Shown piece by piece: positions 53,241 through 61,993 of a stretch of DNA of 64,000 nucleotides. A program made the translations under genes and the position numbers. Position 1 is the first letter of the stretch, and each line of letters opens with the position of its first letter. Source of the DNA: Bacteroidota bacterium (GTDB lineage: Bacteria > Bacteroidota > Bacteroidia > Flavobacteriales > Weeksellaceae); assembly GCA_023423715.1 (NCBI GenBank), contig JAFAFC010000025.1, positions 34,877 to 98,876 of the forward strand. Reading direction: 5' to 3'. Below the pieces are notes generated by a model. The model was not told the DNA's origin, did no database searches, and was given only the letters and a program-made list of their open reading frames with translations.

Positions 53241-54878
53241 ATGCTGTATTTACTAGGAACTTTGGCGCTCATACTACCGACCTTATTAGGATGGGGATTT
53301 CTCGCTACTTATGTTTTTCCTATACAAAAAAGACTGAGCAGTTATCTAGTTGCAGGGTTTGTTTCCCTCGGTTTTTTATGGACTGTAATCGCATTTTTTA
53401 CAGGAATATCTCTTTGCATAGAAGCAATAACCATCCTGATTGGAATTGGATTTTTTATCCAATCTAAACTCTACATCCTTTTTAGGAATTTTTTAAAAGA
53501 AAACTATAAAATTTTCCTTCCCTTTTTTGGAATCATTTTATTCGCGGCTAGCTTCTATCCTTTTATTTTAGACCACTTTGGATATTATGTTCCAACTATT
53601 TTTTGGTTAAGGGAATATGGTTTGGTGCAAGGAATTTCTAATCTGGATCTGATATTAGGTCAAATGTCGACATGGCATGTTTTACAAGCGGGATTTTCCA
53701 ATTTCGCAGACCCTTATTTAAGATTAAACACTTTGGTGTTGCTTGTCTATTTAATTTACGCTTTAGAAAAGAAAAAGTGGATTCATTTTTTAATTCTCCC
53801 AATTCTTTTACTTTTTGTGCAGTCGCCAAGTCCCGACCTTCCTGCCATCGTTTTTGGGTTAATGCTCGTCAATGAATTACTTAATTACAACAAAAACATC
53901 TCCAGTTTATTTGCTTTATCTTGTTTCATTATATTGATAAAACCAACATTAATTTGGGCACCACTTGCTGTTTTTCTGTATGGACTTTTCGTCCTAAAGA
54001 AAAGAAACTTCTGGTGGGTTCCGGGAGGTTGCATCCTTCTACTTTTTATGATTAAGAATCTTTGCACATTTGGATATCCTGTATTTCCAATGACCATTTT
54101 AGACTTCAATTTGCCTTGGAAACCCAATGCGGAACTCATGCAAAATTCCGCGGAAATTTCCATTCAGAAGACATTTGACATGCAATTTTCTGTGGAGCAA
54201 ATTCAACATTTTAGTTTTGGAGACAAAGTCTATCACTGGTTTTTTCTAAAAGGAATCAAATCTGTAATACATATAATATTCGCATTAAGCTTAATCATTA
54301 TTGGTGTTTTTGCTTTCGTTCGAAAATCAAAAACCATCACTATTTTATTTGTTTCAATTCTACTAAAATCACTACTAATTATCGCTGTTTCTGCTCAATA
54401 TCGATTTTTATTAGATGTATTTTTTGTGATTATTTTGATGTTATTTTATCAAATAAAATTCAAGAAAACGGTGCTCATTGCTTCATTTGGTGCGAGCCTT
54501 TTACTTCTTTCCATTTTATTTAATCCATTTTGGTTACGGACATGGATTCCGAGCTTTAAATTAGGGCATTTTATGGGAACATTTAAAGCTAGTCAGCTTA
54601 TAAAACCATCAGAATATTCTTTAAAAAAATATAAAACCTACCAAATTGGAAATTTGAAATTTAACGTTGTTGATTCGTATCCGTTTAGTTTTGACACACC
54701 ACTTCCAGCAATTTCTCCTGGTTTTATTGTTGAATATAAAGATGCAGGTATTTTTCCTCAGTTAAAAGACGGAAAAAACCTTAAAAACGGCTTTATTTGG
54801 AAGGAAATAAATCCAGAAGAAAAACAAAAATTAGAAATCATTTTAAAAAATTGGGAAGAAAACAGTAAGAAACGTTAG
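53241..54878 (+). CDS. Polytopic membrane protein, possible LIC_10190 family
   Basis: A 545-residue protein with about 11-13 membrane spans throughout and a C-terminal soluble part of about 100 residues (DSYPFSFDTPLPAISPGF). The arrangement resembles GT-C type or LIC_10190-family membrane proteins of flavobacteria, but I see no certain catalytic motif; an Asp/His region FILDHFGYYVPTIFWLREYG in the first third might be functional. The start is taken as ATG 53241 since no other Met lies near. It is unusual in starting directly after a terminator hairpin. Gene real; function unknown. Confidence 0.72.
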   Translation: MLYLLGTLALILPTLLGWGFLATYVFPIQKRLSSYLVAGFVSLGFLWTVIAFFTGISLCIEAITILIGIGFFIQSKLYILFRNFLKENYKIFLPFFGIILFAASFYPFILDHFGYYVPTIFWLREYGLVQGISNLDLILGQMSTWHVLQAGFSNFADPYLRLNTLVLLVYLIYALEKKKWIHFLILPILLLFVQSPSPDLPAIVFGLMLVNELLNYNKNISSLFALSCFIILIKPTLIWAPLAVFLYGLFVLKKRNFWWVPGGCILLLFMIKNLCTFGYPVFPMTILDFNLPWKPNAELMQNSAEISIQKTFDMQFSVEQIQHFSFGDKVYHWFFLKGIKSVIHIIFALSLIIIGVFAFVRKSKTITILFVSILLKSLLIIAVSAQYRFLLDVFFVIILMLFYQIKFKKTVLIASFGASLLLLSILFNPFWLRTWIPSFKLGHFMGTFKASQLIKPSEYSLKKYKTYQIGNLKFNVVDSYPFSFDTPLPAISPGFIVEYKDAGIFPQLKDGKNLKNGFIWKEINPEEKQKLEIILKNWEENSKKR

Positions 54879-54896
54879 AATTCTTTACATAATCTC

Positions 54897-54904
54897 TATT
54901 TTTG
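54897..54904 (+). promoter_or_regulatory. Putative -7 box for aroC
   Basis: TATTTTTG fits TAnnTTTG and ends 7 nt before the ATG. Confidence 0.4.
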
Positions 54905-54911
54905 TACTCAT

Positions 54912-55976
54912 ATGAACGCATTAGGAAACTTATTGACATTAACAACTTTCGGGGAAAGCCATGGATTGGCTTATGGTGGAATTATAACCAATTTTCCAGC
55001 AGGTTTGGAAGTAGATTTGGAAGCGGTTCAATTGGAATTGGATCGTAGAAAACCTGGACAATCTGCTATCGTTACGCAAAGAAAAGAAAGCGATACCGTG
55101 AAATTTCTATCAGGAATTTTTGATGGAAAAACTACGGGAACACCTATTGGCTTCTTGGTAGAAAATGAAAACCAAAGAAGCAAAGATTACGACCATATTG
55201 CACAAGCCTACCGACCAAGTCATGCCGATTTCACATACGACCAGAAGTATGGTTTCCGAGATTTTCGTGGTGGTGGAAAATCATCAGCTCGTGAGACTTT
55301 AAATTGGGTTGTTGCAGGTGCTTTGGCAAAGCAAATGCTTCCTGAAATTTCAATTAATGCCTATGTTTCGTCTGTTGGCGATATTTTCTGTGAAAAACCG
55401 TACCAAGATTTAGATTTCACAAAAACGGAATCCAATATCGTTCGATGTCCTGATGAGGAATCTGCTGAGAAAATGATTTCAAGAATTAAAGAAATTAAAA
55501 AAGAAGGCAATACAATTGGTGGAACGATTACGTGCGTGATCAAAAACGTTCCTGTTGGTTTAGGCGAACCAATTTTCATGAAGCTTCAAGCTGAACTTGC
55601 CAAAGCAATGATGAATATTAACGCAGCAAAAGGTTTTGAATACGGCAGTGGTTTCTGCGGTTCTCGAATGACGGGTAAAGAACATAATGATTTGTTCAAC
55701 GATGATTTTTCAACAAAAACCAACCTTTCAGGTGGAATTCAAGGCGGCATTAGCAACGGAATGGATATTTATTTCCGCGTTGCGTTCAAACCTATTGCGA
55801 CAATACTTAGACCTCAAACTACTTTAGATAAAGACGGAAACGAAGTAATTTTGGAAGGAAAAGGAAGACACGATCCTTGTGTTGTTCCTAGAGCTGTTCC
55901 CATTGTAGAAGCTTTGGCAGCCTTTGTTTTAGCCGATATGTATCTGATTAACAAAACAAGGAAAATAGGAAATTAA
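54912..55976 (+). CDS. aroC: Chorismate synthase
   Basis: A 354-residue cytoplasmic FMN-dependent enzyme making chorismate from EPSP, the last shared step of aromatic synthesis. Signatures: TTFGESHGLAYGGII near residue 11, LDRRKPGQSAIVTQRKE, ADFTYDQKYGFRDFRGGGKS and SARETLNWVVAGALA, then KGRHDPCVVPRAVPIVE. It is complete and of normal length. It has its own -7 box and is followed after 74 nt by the WCGDA thioredoxin-like gene. Confidence 0.97.
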   Translation: MNALGNLLTLTTFGESHGLAYGGIITNFPAGLEVDLEAVQLELDRRKPGQSAIVTQRKESDTVKFLSGIFDGKTTGTPIGFLVENENQRSKDYDHIAQAYRPSHADFTYDQKYGFRDFRGGGKSSARETLNWVVAGALAKQMLPEISINAYVSSVGDIFCEKPYQDLDFTKTESNIVRCPDEESAEKMISRIKEIKKEGNTIGGTITCVIKNVPVGLGEPIFMKLQAELAKAMMNINAAKGFEYGSGFCGSRMTGKEHNDLFNDDFSTKTNLSGGIQGGISNGMDIYFRVAFKPIATILRPQTTLDKDGNEVILEGKGRHDPCVVPRAVPIVEALAAFVLADMYLINKTRKIGN

Positions 55977-56050
55977 TCCCAAATCTAACGTAACATTTAT
56001 CACATTCACTATCCGAAATTAGTGGGATATTTGCATCAAAATAAAAATCT

Positions 56051-56620
56051 ATGAATACCTATTGGGAAAATGCGATAAGCTATTCAACCTATTTGTTAGA
56101 TAGCGAAGCTAAAATTCAATCGTTAGAAAACAGTACTTCTGAAGAAGACAAAACGTATTTAGAATACTATAAGTTGGGGTTAATGCGTATGCATCGTGTT
56201 GATAAAACCTACAAACCTCAAGACGATTTGGTAGAAAAATTCAACCAAAAAGATTTCAAAGGAAAAATTTTAATTATTTCCGAAGGTTGGTGCGGTGATG
56301 CAGCCATGATTGTTCCTGTAGTAAACGCTTTTTTCTCTCCAACAAATGAAGTTAGAATCACATATCGTGATCAAAATAATTTAATCGACAGCTATTTAAC
56401 TAATGGTGGTAAATCCATTCCCATCATTTTGATTTTGGACGAAAATGATAACGTTATCTCCCATTGGGGACCTCGTCCAGAAGCGGGAACCGAATTATTG
56501 TTAAAACATAAAGCAAATCCAGAAACCTACACCAAAGACGATTTCCACAACGAATTGCAAGTGTATTACACAAAAAATAAAGGAAAAGATATTATTGAAG
56601 AATTATTAGAAAAAATCTAA
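56051..56620 (+). CDS. Thioredoxin-family protein with WCGDA active site
   Basis: A 189-residue thioredoxin-fold protein without signal peptide. The active-site position reads ISEGWCGDAAMIVPVV: the first Cys is kept and the second of CxxC is Ala, leaving a single Cys in that motif. Other family features are KSIPIILILDENDNVISHWG (cis-Pro loop) and a C-terminal GKDIIEELLEKI helix. Without the resolving Cys it cannot act as a classical disulfide reductase; monothiol chemistry or a binding role is possible. This subfamily appears widespread in flavobacteria. A long hairpin follows. Confidence 0.82.
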   Translation: MNTYWENAISYSTYLLDSEAKIQSLENSTSEEDKTYLEYYKLGLMRMHRVDKTYKPQDDLVEKFNQKDFKGKILIISEGWCGDAAMIVPVVNAFFSPTNEVRITYRDQNNLIDSYLTNGGKSIPIILILDENDNVISHWGPRPEAGTELLLKHKANPETYTKDDFHNELQVYYTKNKGKDIIEELLEKI

Positions 56621-56643
56621 GAAGCTCTTATTTTCCAGAACAT

Positions 56644-56692
56644 AATGTCAAAGTTACCTTTCAAAAAAAACGTAACTTTGACATTCGTATTT
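56644..56692 (+). terminator. Hairpin terminator containing a -7-like box
   Basis: Perfect 14-bp arms AATGTCAAAGTTAC (56644-56657) and GTAACTTTGACATT (56672-56685) with a 14-nt loop; the following T-run is modest. The 3' arm contains TAACTTTG (56673-56680), a TAnnTTTG match upstream of tlpA. Confidence 0.65.
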
Positions 56693-56717
56693 TTAAGGTT
56701 AAAATAAAGAAAACGGT

Positions 56718-57266
56718 ATGAATTTTTTTAAGAAAAACGCAGTATATATTGTCATCGTATTGGCGCTTTGTGCTGTATTTTTAATTCCTTCGATTCGAGA
56801 AAAAATCACGGATCAATTTTTCCCTGTTGCAACCGTTCAATCTGCTTCAAGTTTCACGGAAGCTGATTTAGACGTTCAATTAAAGGGAATCAATGTCGCG
56901 AGTACGAATTTAAAAAATTTGAAAGGAAAAACGGTGTTCCTAAATTTCTGGGGAACTTGGTGTCCACCTTGTCGTGAAGAATGGCCTTCAATCCAAAAAT
57001 TATACGAATCTAAAAACGGAAAAGTAGATTTTGTACTTATTGCAATGCAAGATCAAGAAGAAAAAGTGCGCGAGTTTTTGAAAACAAACAACTACACAGC
57101 GCCAGTTTATATTGCAGAAAGTCCGATTTCTGACAAAATGCTACCGAAAGTTTTCCCAACAACCTATTTGTTAAGCGGTTCAGGGCAAATTTTGAAAAAA
57201 GAAACCTCATCAATTGATTGGAATTCTAAAGAAATCCATGAATTTATAGACAATGTGACACCATAA
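56718..57266 (+). CDS. TlpA-like thioredoxin-family protein
   Basis: A 182-residue protein with one N-terminal membrane span (VYIVIVLALCAVFLIP) and a periplasmic thioredoxin domain. The active site FWGTWCPPCREEWPSI near residue 80 has the CxxC pair, and KVFPTTYLLSGSG gives the cis-Pro loop. It belongs to the TlpA/ResA group that reduces disulfides for cytochrome c or other envelope proteins. The haem-binding protein at 22.7 kb shows that the organism makes c-type haem. Transcription may start inside the upstream hairpin. Confidence 0.9.
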   Translation: MNFFKKNAVYIVIVLALCAVFLIPSIREKITDQFFPVATVQSASSFTEADLDVQLKGINVASTNLKNLKGKTVFLNFWGTWCPPCREEWPSIQKLYESKNGKVDFVLIAMQDQEEKVREFLKTNNYTAPVYIAESPISDKMLPKVFPTTYLLSGSGQILKKETSSIDWNSKEIHEFIDNVTP

Positions 57267-57316
57267 AATTTGGTACGGATTTTGAGATTTTAGTAACGTA
57301 AACTTATTTATAAAAA

Positions 57317-57664
57317 ATGAAATACTCAAAAATTCACTTGGTAAAGGAAGCAATCAAAAACAAAGGTTTTATTGCAAAGATTCCAGATATTTTTAGAATG
57401 TTCAACGCATGGCGCAAAGGGACGTATAAAGCCAATTTTTGGGATTTAGCTATACCTTTAGCGGGTGTTATCTACATCATTTCGCCTATCGATTTAATTC
57501 CTGGAATTGCGGTTCCTTTTGTGGGCGCTTTGGATGATTTGGCCGTTTTGTCACTCATCATGCCTCGATTGATTAAGGAAGTTGATAAATTCTTATTCTG
57601 GCAAGCAGAAAAACAAGATTCCGCTTCATTTTCAAAGACGATTGAAGTAAGTGCAGTTGAATAA
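57317..57664 (+). CDS. YkvA family (DUF1232) protein
   Basis: A 115-residue protein with the DUF1232 hydrophobic core LAIPLAGVIYIISPIDLIPG, then GALDDLAVLSLIMPRLIKEV. The YxxSPxDLxP signature is diagnostic. It is probably a small membrane-associated protein; function unknown. It lies 50 nt after tlpA, on the same strand, and ends in a terminator. Confidence 0.9.
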   Translation: MKYSKIHLVKEAIKNKGFIAKIPDIFRMFNAWRKGTYKANFWDLAIPLAGVIYIISPIDLIPGIAVPFVGALDDLAVLSLIMPRLIKEVDKFLFWQAEKQDSASFSKTIEVSAVE

Positions 57665-57684
57665 ACTTTGAACAAAAAATAAAC

Positions 57685-57718
57685 AAAAATCACCTCAATG
57701 TTTGGGGTGATTTTTTAT
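57685..57718 (+). terminator. Terminator after YkvA
   Basis: AAAAATCACC / GGTGATTTTT with a loop of about 12 nt and a T-run. Confidence 0.78.
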
Positions 57719-57746
57719 TTGCCGAATTTTTGCTGAAATTTGCACC

Positions 57747-58646
57747 GTGAAAACGTTAATCTCCATCGTGGGAACCACAGGAATTGGGAAAACTAAATTG
57801 GCTATCGATTTGGCTAAATTTTATGGCACCGAAATTATTTCGTGTGATTCGAGACAGTTTTTTAAAGGTATGGAAATCGGAACCGCCGCGCCATCAAAAG
57901 AAGAACTTTCAGAGGTTAAACATCATTTTATTGGGCATTTAGCCGTAACAGATTATTATTCCATCGGACAATACGAAGTTGACGCGTTAGAACTAGTTGA
58001 GCAGCTTTTTGAAACGCACGATGTGGTTATTTTAGTTGGCGGAAGTATGATGTACGAAAAAGCCTTAATTGAAGGCCTTAATGATCTTCCGGAAGCCAAT
58101 GTAGAAAATCAACAAAAATTAAAAGATATCTGGGAAAACCAAGGTTTAGAAGCTCTTCAAAATCTTCTAAAAGAATTGGATCCCAATTATTATTCAAAAG
58201 TTGATTTGGAAAACCCACGTCGACTCCTCAGAGCGATCGATGTCATGTGGCAAACGGGTGAAACGTATTCTACTTTAATATCCAATCCCACGCATCAACG
58301 AAATTTTAAAACCATCCGAATCGGAATTAAAGCACCTCGTGAAATCATTTACGAAAGAATCAACAAACGGGTTGAACTTATGGTGGAAAACGGCCTTCTA
58401 AATGAAGTGAAAAAGCTAGAAAGTCATCAAGATTTGGTCGCACTGAAAACCGTTGGCTACACCGAAATTTTCAAATATTTACAAGGAGATTGGGAATTTG
58501 ATTTTGCAATTTCTGAAATTCAAAAAAACTCAAGACGCTTTGCAAAACGTCAATTAACGTGGTACCGAAAAGAAGAAAATATCCATTGGGTAAACTACGA
58601 AAATGCAATGGCAGAATCCGTATCTTTGCTCAAAGAACTTCTCTAA
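57747..58646 (+). CDS. miaA: tRNA dimethylallyltransferase
   Basis: A 299-residue enzyme that puts the dimethylallyl group on A37 of tRNAs reading UNN codons (including tRNA-Cys, present at 51.9 kb). Signatures: VGTTGIGKTKLA (P-loop near residue 8), SCDSRQFFKGMEIGTAAPS, and FAKRQLTWYRKEENIHW near the C-terminus. It starts with GTG at 57747; no ATG is available before the P-loop. The next gene begins 46 nt downstream. Confidence 0.96.
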   Translation: MKTLISIVGTTGIGKTKLAIDLAKFYGTEIISCDSRQFFKGMEIGTAAPSKEELSEVKHHFIGHLAVTDYYSIGQYEVDALELVEQLFETHDVVILVGGSMMYEKALIEGLNDLPEANVENQQKLKDIWENQGLEALQNLLKELDPNYYSKVDLENPRRLLRAIDVMWQTGETYSTLISNPTHQRNFKTIRIGIKAPREIIYERINKRVELMVENGLLNEVKKLESHQDLVALKTVGYTEIFKYLQGDWEFDFAISEIQKNSRRFAKRQLTWYRKEENIHWVNYENAMAESVSLLKELL

Positions 58647-58692
58647 AAAGGGAAAATTAAATACACTAAAACATTCTAAAACAATACAAAAA

Positions 58693-59250
58693 ATGGCAAA
58701 TACACCTTCTAACATGCTCGCTTTGGGAACAAAAGCTCCTTTTTTTGAACTTCCAAATCCTTCACATTCGAATGAAATGCAATCTTTGGAAGATTTGAAA
58801 GGCGAAAAAGCGACTTTTCTTATTTTTATGTGCAACCACTGCCCTTTTGTATTGCATGTTATTGATAAATTAACCGAATTATACGAAGATTATCAAGATA
58901 AAGGAATTGAGTTTATTGCAATTAACGCGAATGATGTTGAAAAATACCCTGCCGATTCTCCAGAAAAAATGGTGGAATTTCAGGTAGAAAGAAAATTCGA
59001 TTTTCCTTATTTATTCGACGAAAGTCAAAGTATTGCGAAAGCATATGATGCAGCTTGTACACCAGATTTCTTCCTATTTGATGACAAATTAGATTTAATT
59101 TATCGTGGTCAAATGGACGAATCCCGACCTGGAAACAATAAAGAAATTACGGGTGAAGATTTAATTATCGCCTTTGAAAATCTCTTAGCAGGCGAACCTC
59201 AAGAAGATATCCAGCGTCCAAGTTTGGGTTGCAATATCAAATGGAAATAA
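58693..59250 (+). CDS. Thioredoxin-family protein (AhpC/TSA-like, CNHC)
   Basis: A 185-residue cytoplasmic thioredoxin-fold protein. The active site is IFMCNHCPFVLHVIDKL near residue 50, a CxxC pair; FIAINANDVEKYPADSPEKM and the AACTPDFFLFD cis-Pro loop complete the fold. This subfamily is common beside redox genes, with unknown substrates. The ATG at 58693 (MANTPSN) is chosen; the frame continues upstream over the miaA end but that overlap has no homology support. It is followed by the first of two identical terminators. Confidence 0.88.
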   Translation: MANTPSNMLALGTKAPFFELPNPSHSNEMQSLEDLKGEKATFLIFMCNHCPFVLHVIDKLTELYEDYQDKGIEFIAINANDVEKYPADSPEKMVEFQVERKFDFPYLFDESQSIAKAYDAACTPDFFLFDDKLDLIYRGQMDESRPGNNKEITGEDLIIAFENLLAGEPQEDIQRPSLGCNIKWK

Positions 59251-59259
59251 ATAAAGAAT

Positions 59260-59286
59260 AAAAGCTCCCTGATTGGGAGCTTTTTT
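59260..59286. terminator. Terminator, copy A of an identical pair
   Basis: GCTCCC / GGGAGC with loop TGATT, four A before and six T after. All 27 nt are identical to 61994-62020. Confidence 0.9.
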
Positions 59287-59349
59287 AATGATTTCACTAC
59301 AAAGTTTTCATTATTAGAAGATTAAAATTATGAATACTTAAAAATATTC

Positions 59350-59357
59350 TATATTTG
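59350..59357 (+). promoter_or_regulatory. Putative -7 box for the three-gene cassette
   Basis: TATATTTG fits TAnnTTTG, 13 nt before the ATG at 59371 and 10 nt before the GTG at 59368. Confidence 0.45.
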
Positions 59358-59370
59358 CAAAAAATCTGTG

Positions 59371-60282
59371 ATGAAAAAAATTGTACTATTAGGAGGTATC
59401 CTAGTGAGTACCTGTGTCTTTTCACAAAAAGGCAAAGTAGGAATTAACACAGCCAATCCGGACCCATCATCCATATTGGACATTAATTCTCAGGACCGAA
59501 AAAATACCAACGCTAAGCACGGGCTTCTCATACCGCGTGTTCAATTACAAAGTTCAATAGACCAATCCACAATTGCAAGTCCAGCAAAAGGATTATTAGT
59601 TTACAATCTTGGCGATGCCGGGACCTACCCGAATAATGTCGTTGCCAATAACTATTATTTTTGGGATGGTGCAAAATGGCTATCAATGCCTTTAAAATCT
59701 TTTGTAGAGGAGGCCGTAAAACCGCGAATATTTTATATTGAAGGAACAGGTACGCAAACGTTTACCCAAACTGAAATGAACTATACCTCCGCAAGCTCTT
59801 CCAATAATAAAGTAGTAACCTTTTCCGGAACTCCAACAATTAATGTAGGGAATATTATTACCAAGAATACTGATAATTCGTTCACCATTAACGTAACAGG
59901 CTTGTATGATTTTTCAGCTTATGTTAATTACAATCCAATGAATATTACATTAGACACAAATGTTGCTAATGGAAATCAGCGCGCATTTTTGAATGTAAAA
60001 ATTCAACAATCTACAAATAATGGTGCAACATGGACAGATACGGAAGCACTATCGAGAATTGGATGGGGAAAAGGTGTGGCCGGAAATCTAAAAACTGCAA
60101 ATATTATTGCATTCCCAATTCAATTAAACAAAGGAGATCGATTTCGTTTGGTTATTGCTAATCCTTTTGTCTCTTCCGCAGGAAATGATCATGGACATGA
60201 TGGACAACCCTATATTGGTACACAGCCCAATTCTCCCATTTCAAAATCGATTCGTGTTCAACTGTTAGATTTTAATTTATAA
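59371..60282 (+). CDS. Secreted cassette protein 1 (KGLLIPR module + jelly-roll-like domain)
   Basis: A 303-residue protein with a signal peptide (ending CVFSQK). The N-terminal module reads VGINTANPDPSSILDI, HGLLIPRVQL and KGLLVYNLGD with NNYYFWDGAKWLSM. The C-terminal half (about 125-303) has FTINVTGLYDFSAYVNYNP, VKIQQSTNNGATWTD, LNKGDRFRLV and KSIRVQLLDF, resembling a C1q/TNF-type beta-sandwich. Likely a surface or fibre subunit; function unknown. GTG at 59368 is an alternative start. First of three paralogous genes with 4- and 6-nt gaps. Confidence 0.72.
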   Translation: MKKIVLLGGILVSTCVFSQKGKVGINTANPDPSSILDINSQDRKNTNAKHGLLIPRVQLQSSIDQSTIASPAKGLLVYNLGDAGTYPNNVVANNYYFWDGAKWLSMPLKSFVEEAVKPRIFYIEGTGTQTFTQTEMNYTSASSSNNKVVTFSGTPTINVGNIITKNTDNSFTINVTGLYDFSAYVNYNPMNITLDTNVANGNQRAFLNVKIQQSTNNGATWTDTEALSRIGWGKGVAGNLKTANIIAFPIQLNKGDRFRLVIANPFVSSAGNDHGHDGQPYIGTQPNSPISKSIRVQLLDFNL

Positions 60283-60286
60283 GGTT

Positions 60287-61132
60287 ATGAAAAATATAAA
60301 ATTTTTACTTTTCTTTTTTGTAATCCTATTTACAAATATTGTCTATGCTCAAGTTGGAGTTGGAACGAATACGCCTCACGCTTCTGCTGCATTAGATATG
60401 GACGTAAGTAACCTTGCAAGCAAAAAAGGATTTTTATTACCAAGAGTGAATCTTACTCATAATAAAGACATTACTACGATAGCGAACCCAGCCGCTGGAC
60501 TTATCGTATTTAATTTACAAGATTCCATGCTTAGCGGAAATGTAACAACAGCCGTTTTTAAAGATATGTTCTATTTTTGGAATGGTGTTCAATGGATTGA
60601 TATAGCAACATTAGATGTTGTAAAGAGAGAACTATTCCCGCAAGTTTTTTTTATTGTAGGAAAACAAAATCAATCGACTAGTACGGTGAGCGCCGCTCCA
60701 ATAGTTGTCAATTGGCAAACTGATACCGCTGGAAGCTCAGTAATACATCTTAATAGTGGAAATAACATTACCCTAAATTCAGACAATACATTTACTGTAA
60801 ATAAAACAGGGCAATACGAAGTTTCTGGTTCAATTACAATGAATCCGAATGTTGCTTTAAGCGGCTCGGCTAATCTTGAGTTTACGATTCAGTACTCAAC
60901 CGACGGAACAAACTGGACGGATATTGGAAAAAACACTGCTGTTTGGGGGCAACAAACTGGTGGAAATTCACAAACCATTATCATATCACCAATGGTTGTC
61001 AACGTGGCAAAAGATGCAAAAATTCGTTGTACCGTTTACTCCACCGTTGGAACTCATGGATCTAGTTCAAAAATATACATTGGAACAGGAATGACCTATT
61101 CTAGAAGTTTACGAATTCAATATTTAAACTAA
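60287..61132 (+). CDS. Secreted cassette protein 2
   Basis: A 281-residue paralogue of its neighbours: signal peptide (ending IVYAQ), module VGVGTNTPHASAALDM, KKGFLLPRVNL, AGLIVFNLQD, then FYFWNGVQWIDI; C-terminal jelly-roll-like domain with FTVNKTGQYEVSGSITMNP, FTIQYSTDGTNWTD and SRSLRIQYLN. The start lies 4 nt after gene 1, so the genes are one transcript. No catalytic residues are seen. Confidence 0.72.
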   Translation: MKNIKFLLFFFVILFTNIVYAQVGVGTNTPHASAALDMDVSNLASKKGFLLPRVNLTHNKDITTIANPAAGLIVFNLQDSMLSGNVTTAVFKDMFYFWNGVQWIDIATLDVVKRELFPQVFFIVGKQNQSTSTVSAAPIVVNWQTDTAGSSVIHLNSGNNITLNSDNTFTVNKTGQYEVSGSITMNPNVALSGSANLEFTIQYSTDGTNWTDIGKNTAVWGQQTGGNSQTIIISPMVVNVAKDAKIRCTVYSTVGTHGSSSKIYIGTGMTYSRSLRIQYLN

Positions 61133-61138
61133 CAAAAG

Positions 61139-61990
61139 ATGAAAAATTTATTTACCCTATTTTTTCTTGGTGTAGCTGGAATTTTTCAAGCTCAGGTGGG
61201 AATAGGAACAACAACCCCAAATTCGTCCGCACTCTTAGATGTAACCTCAACAAATAAAGGTGTCTTATTACCTAAAGTAGCACTAAAAGCAATCAATGAC
61301 AATCAAACGATTGCGAATCCGGCGCTATCTCTAATGACCTACAACACAACCACGGCAAATTCAGGAAACCTTTTAATTGAAGGAAACCGAATTTACACTT
61401 GGGATAGCAGTAAATGGGGAACCTTCACCTATTTAACAGAGATTAGGAATTTAAAAAAGCCGATAGATTTCGCAAGAGTATCCAAAGTTATGCAGGATTT
61501 TGATGCTCAAGAACGTAATACGATTAATAATGGTGGAATTATCCCTATTCAATGGTTGGCTACCGATGTCGTGATTGCAAATACAACAGATGTTACCGCT
61601 CCTGATGGCACAGATATTACCATAAAAACAGCCTCATTTTATCAATTGTCCGGTTCGTTTTCGGTAACCATTCGTACTCCTTCAAGTGCCGCAACAAATT
61701 TTGTATTAACATTACAAAAACAGATTGGAGGAACCGGTGCTTGGACAAATGTCGTTGCGTCCTCTAGACCTATAGAGCAAGATGCAACAGAAAAAATAAT
61801 GAGTATCGTTTTTCCGAATATCGTACACAAGTTTGGTGCAAATGATAAAATTAGATTTGTAATTTCAAGACCAGAACCAACAAGTACACCTGCAGTACCA
61901 ACAGCAAATTATATTGAAGGTACAGCAATTAATACTAGGCTAGCCGCTGACATTAAAAAATCAATCCGTATTACGAGATTGGCAGAATAA
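61139..61990 (+). CDS. Secreted cassette protein 3
   Basis: A 283-residue paralogue: signal peptide (ending IFQAQ), VGIGTTTPNSSALLDV, NKGVLLPKVAL, LSLMTYNTTT with IYTWDSSKWGTF, then a jelly-roll-like C-terminus (ASFYQLSGSFSVTIRTPS, LQKQIGGTGAWTN, ANDKIRFVIS, KKSIRITRLAE). It is the most regular copy of the N-terminal module. It starts 6 nt after gene 2 and ends 3 nt before the second identical terminator. Confidence 0.72.
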   Translation: MKNLFTLFFLGVAGIFQAQVGIGTTTPNSSALLDVTSTNKGVLLPKVALKAINDNQTIANPALSLMTYNTTTANSGNLLIEGNRIYTWDSSKWGTFTYLTEIRNLKKPIDFARVSKVMQDFDAQERNTINNGGIIPIQWLATDVVIANTTDVTAPDGTDITIKTASFYQLSGSFSVTIRTPSSAATNFVLTLQKQIGGTGAWTNVVASSRPIEQDATEKIMSIVFPNIVHKFGANDKIRFVISRPEPTSTPAVPTANYIEGTAINTRLAADIKKSIRITRLAE

Positions 61991-61993
61991 ACA

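Noticed and set aside
53241..54878. The membrane protein as an O-antigen polymerase or glycosyltransferase.
   Set aside because: Topology is compatible but I see no diagnostic motif and no polysaccharide genes around it, so only a generic call is made.
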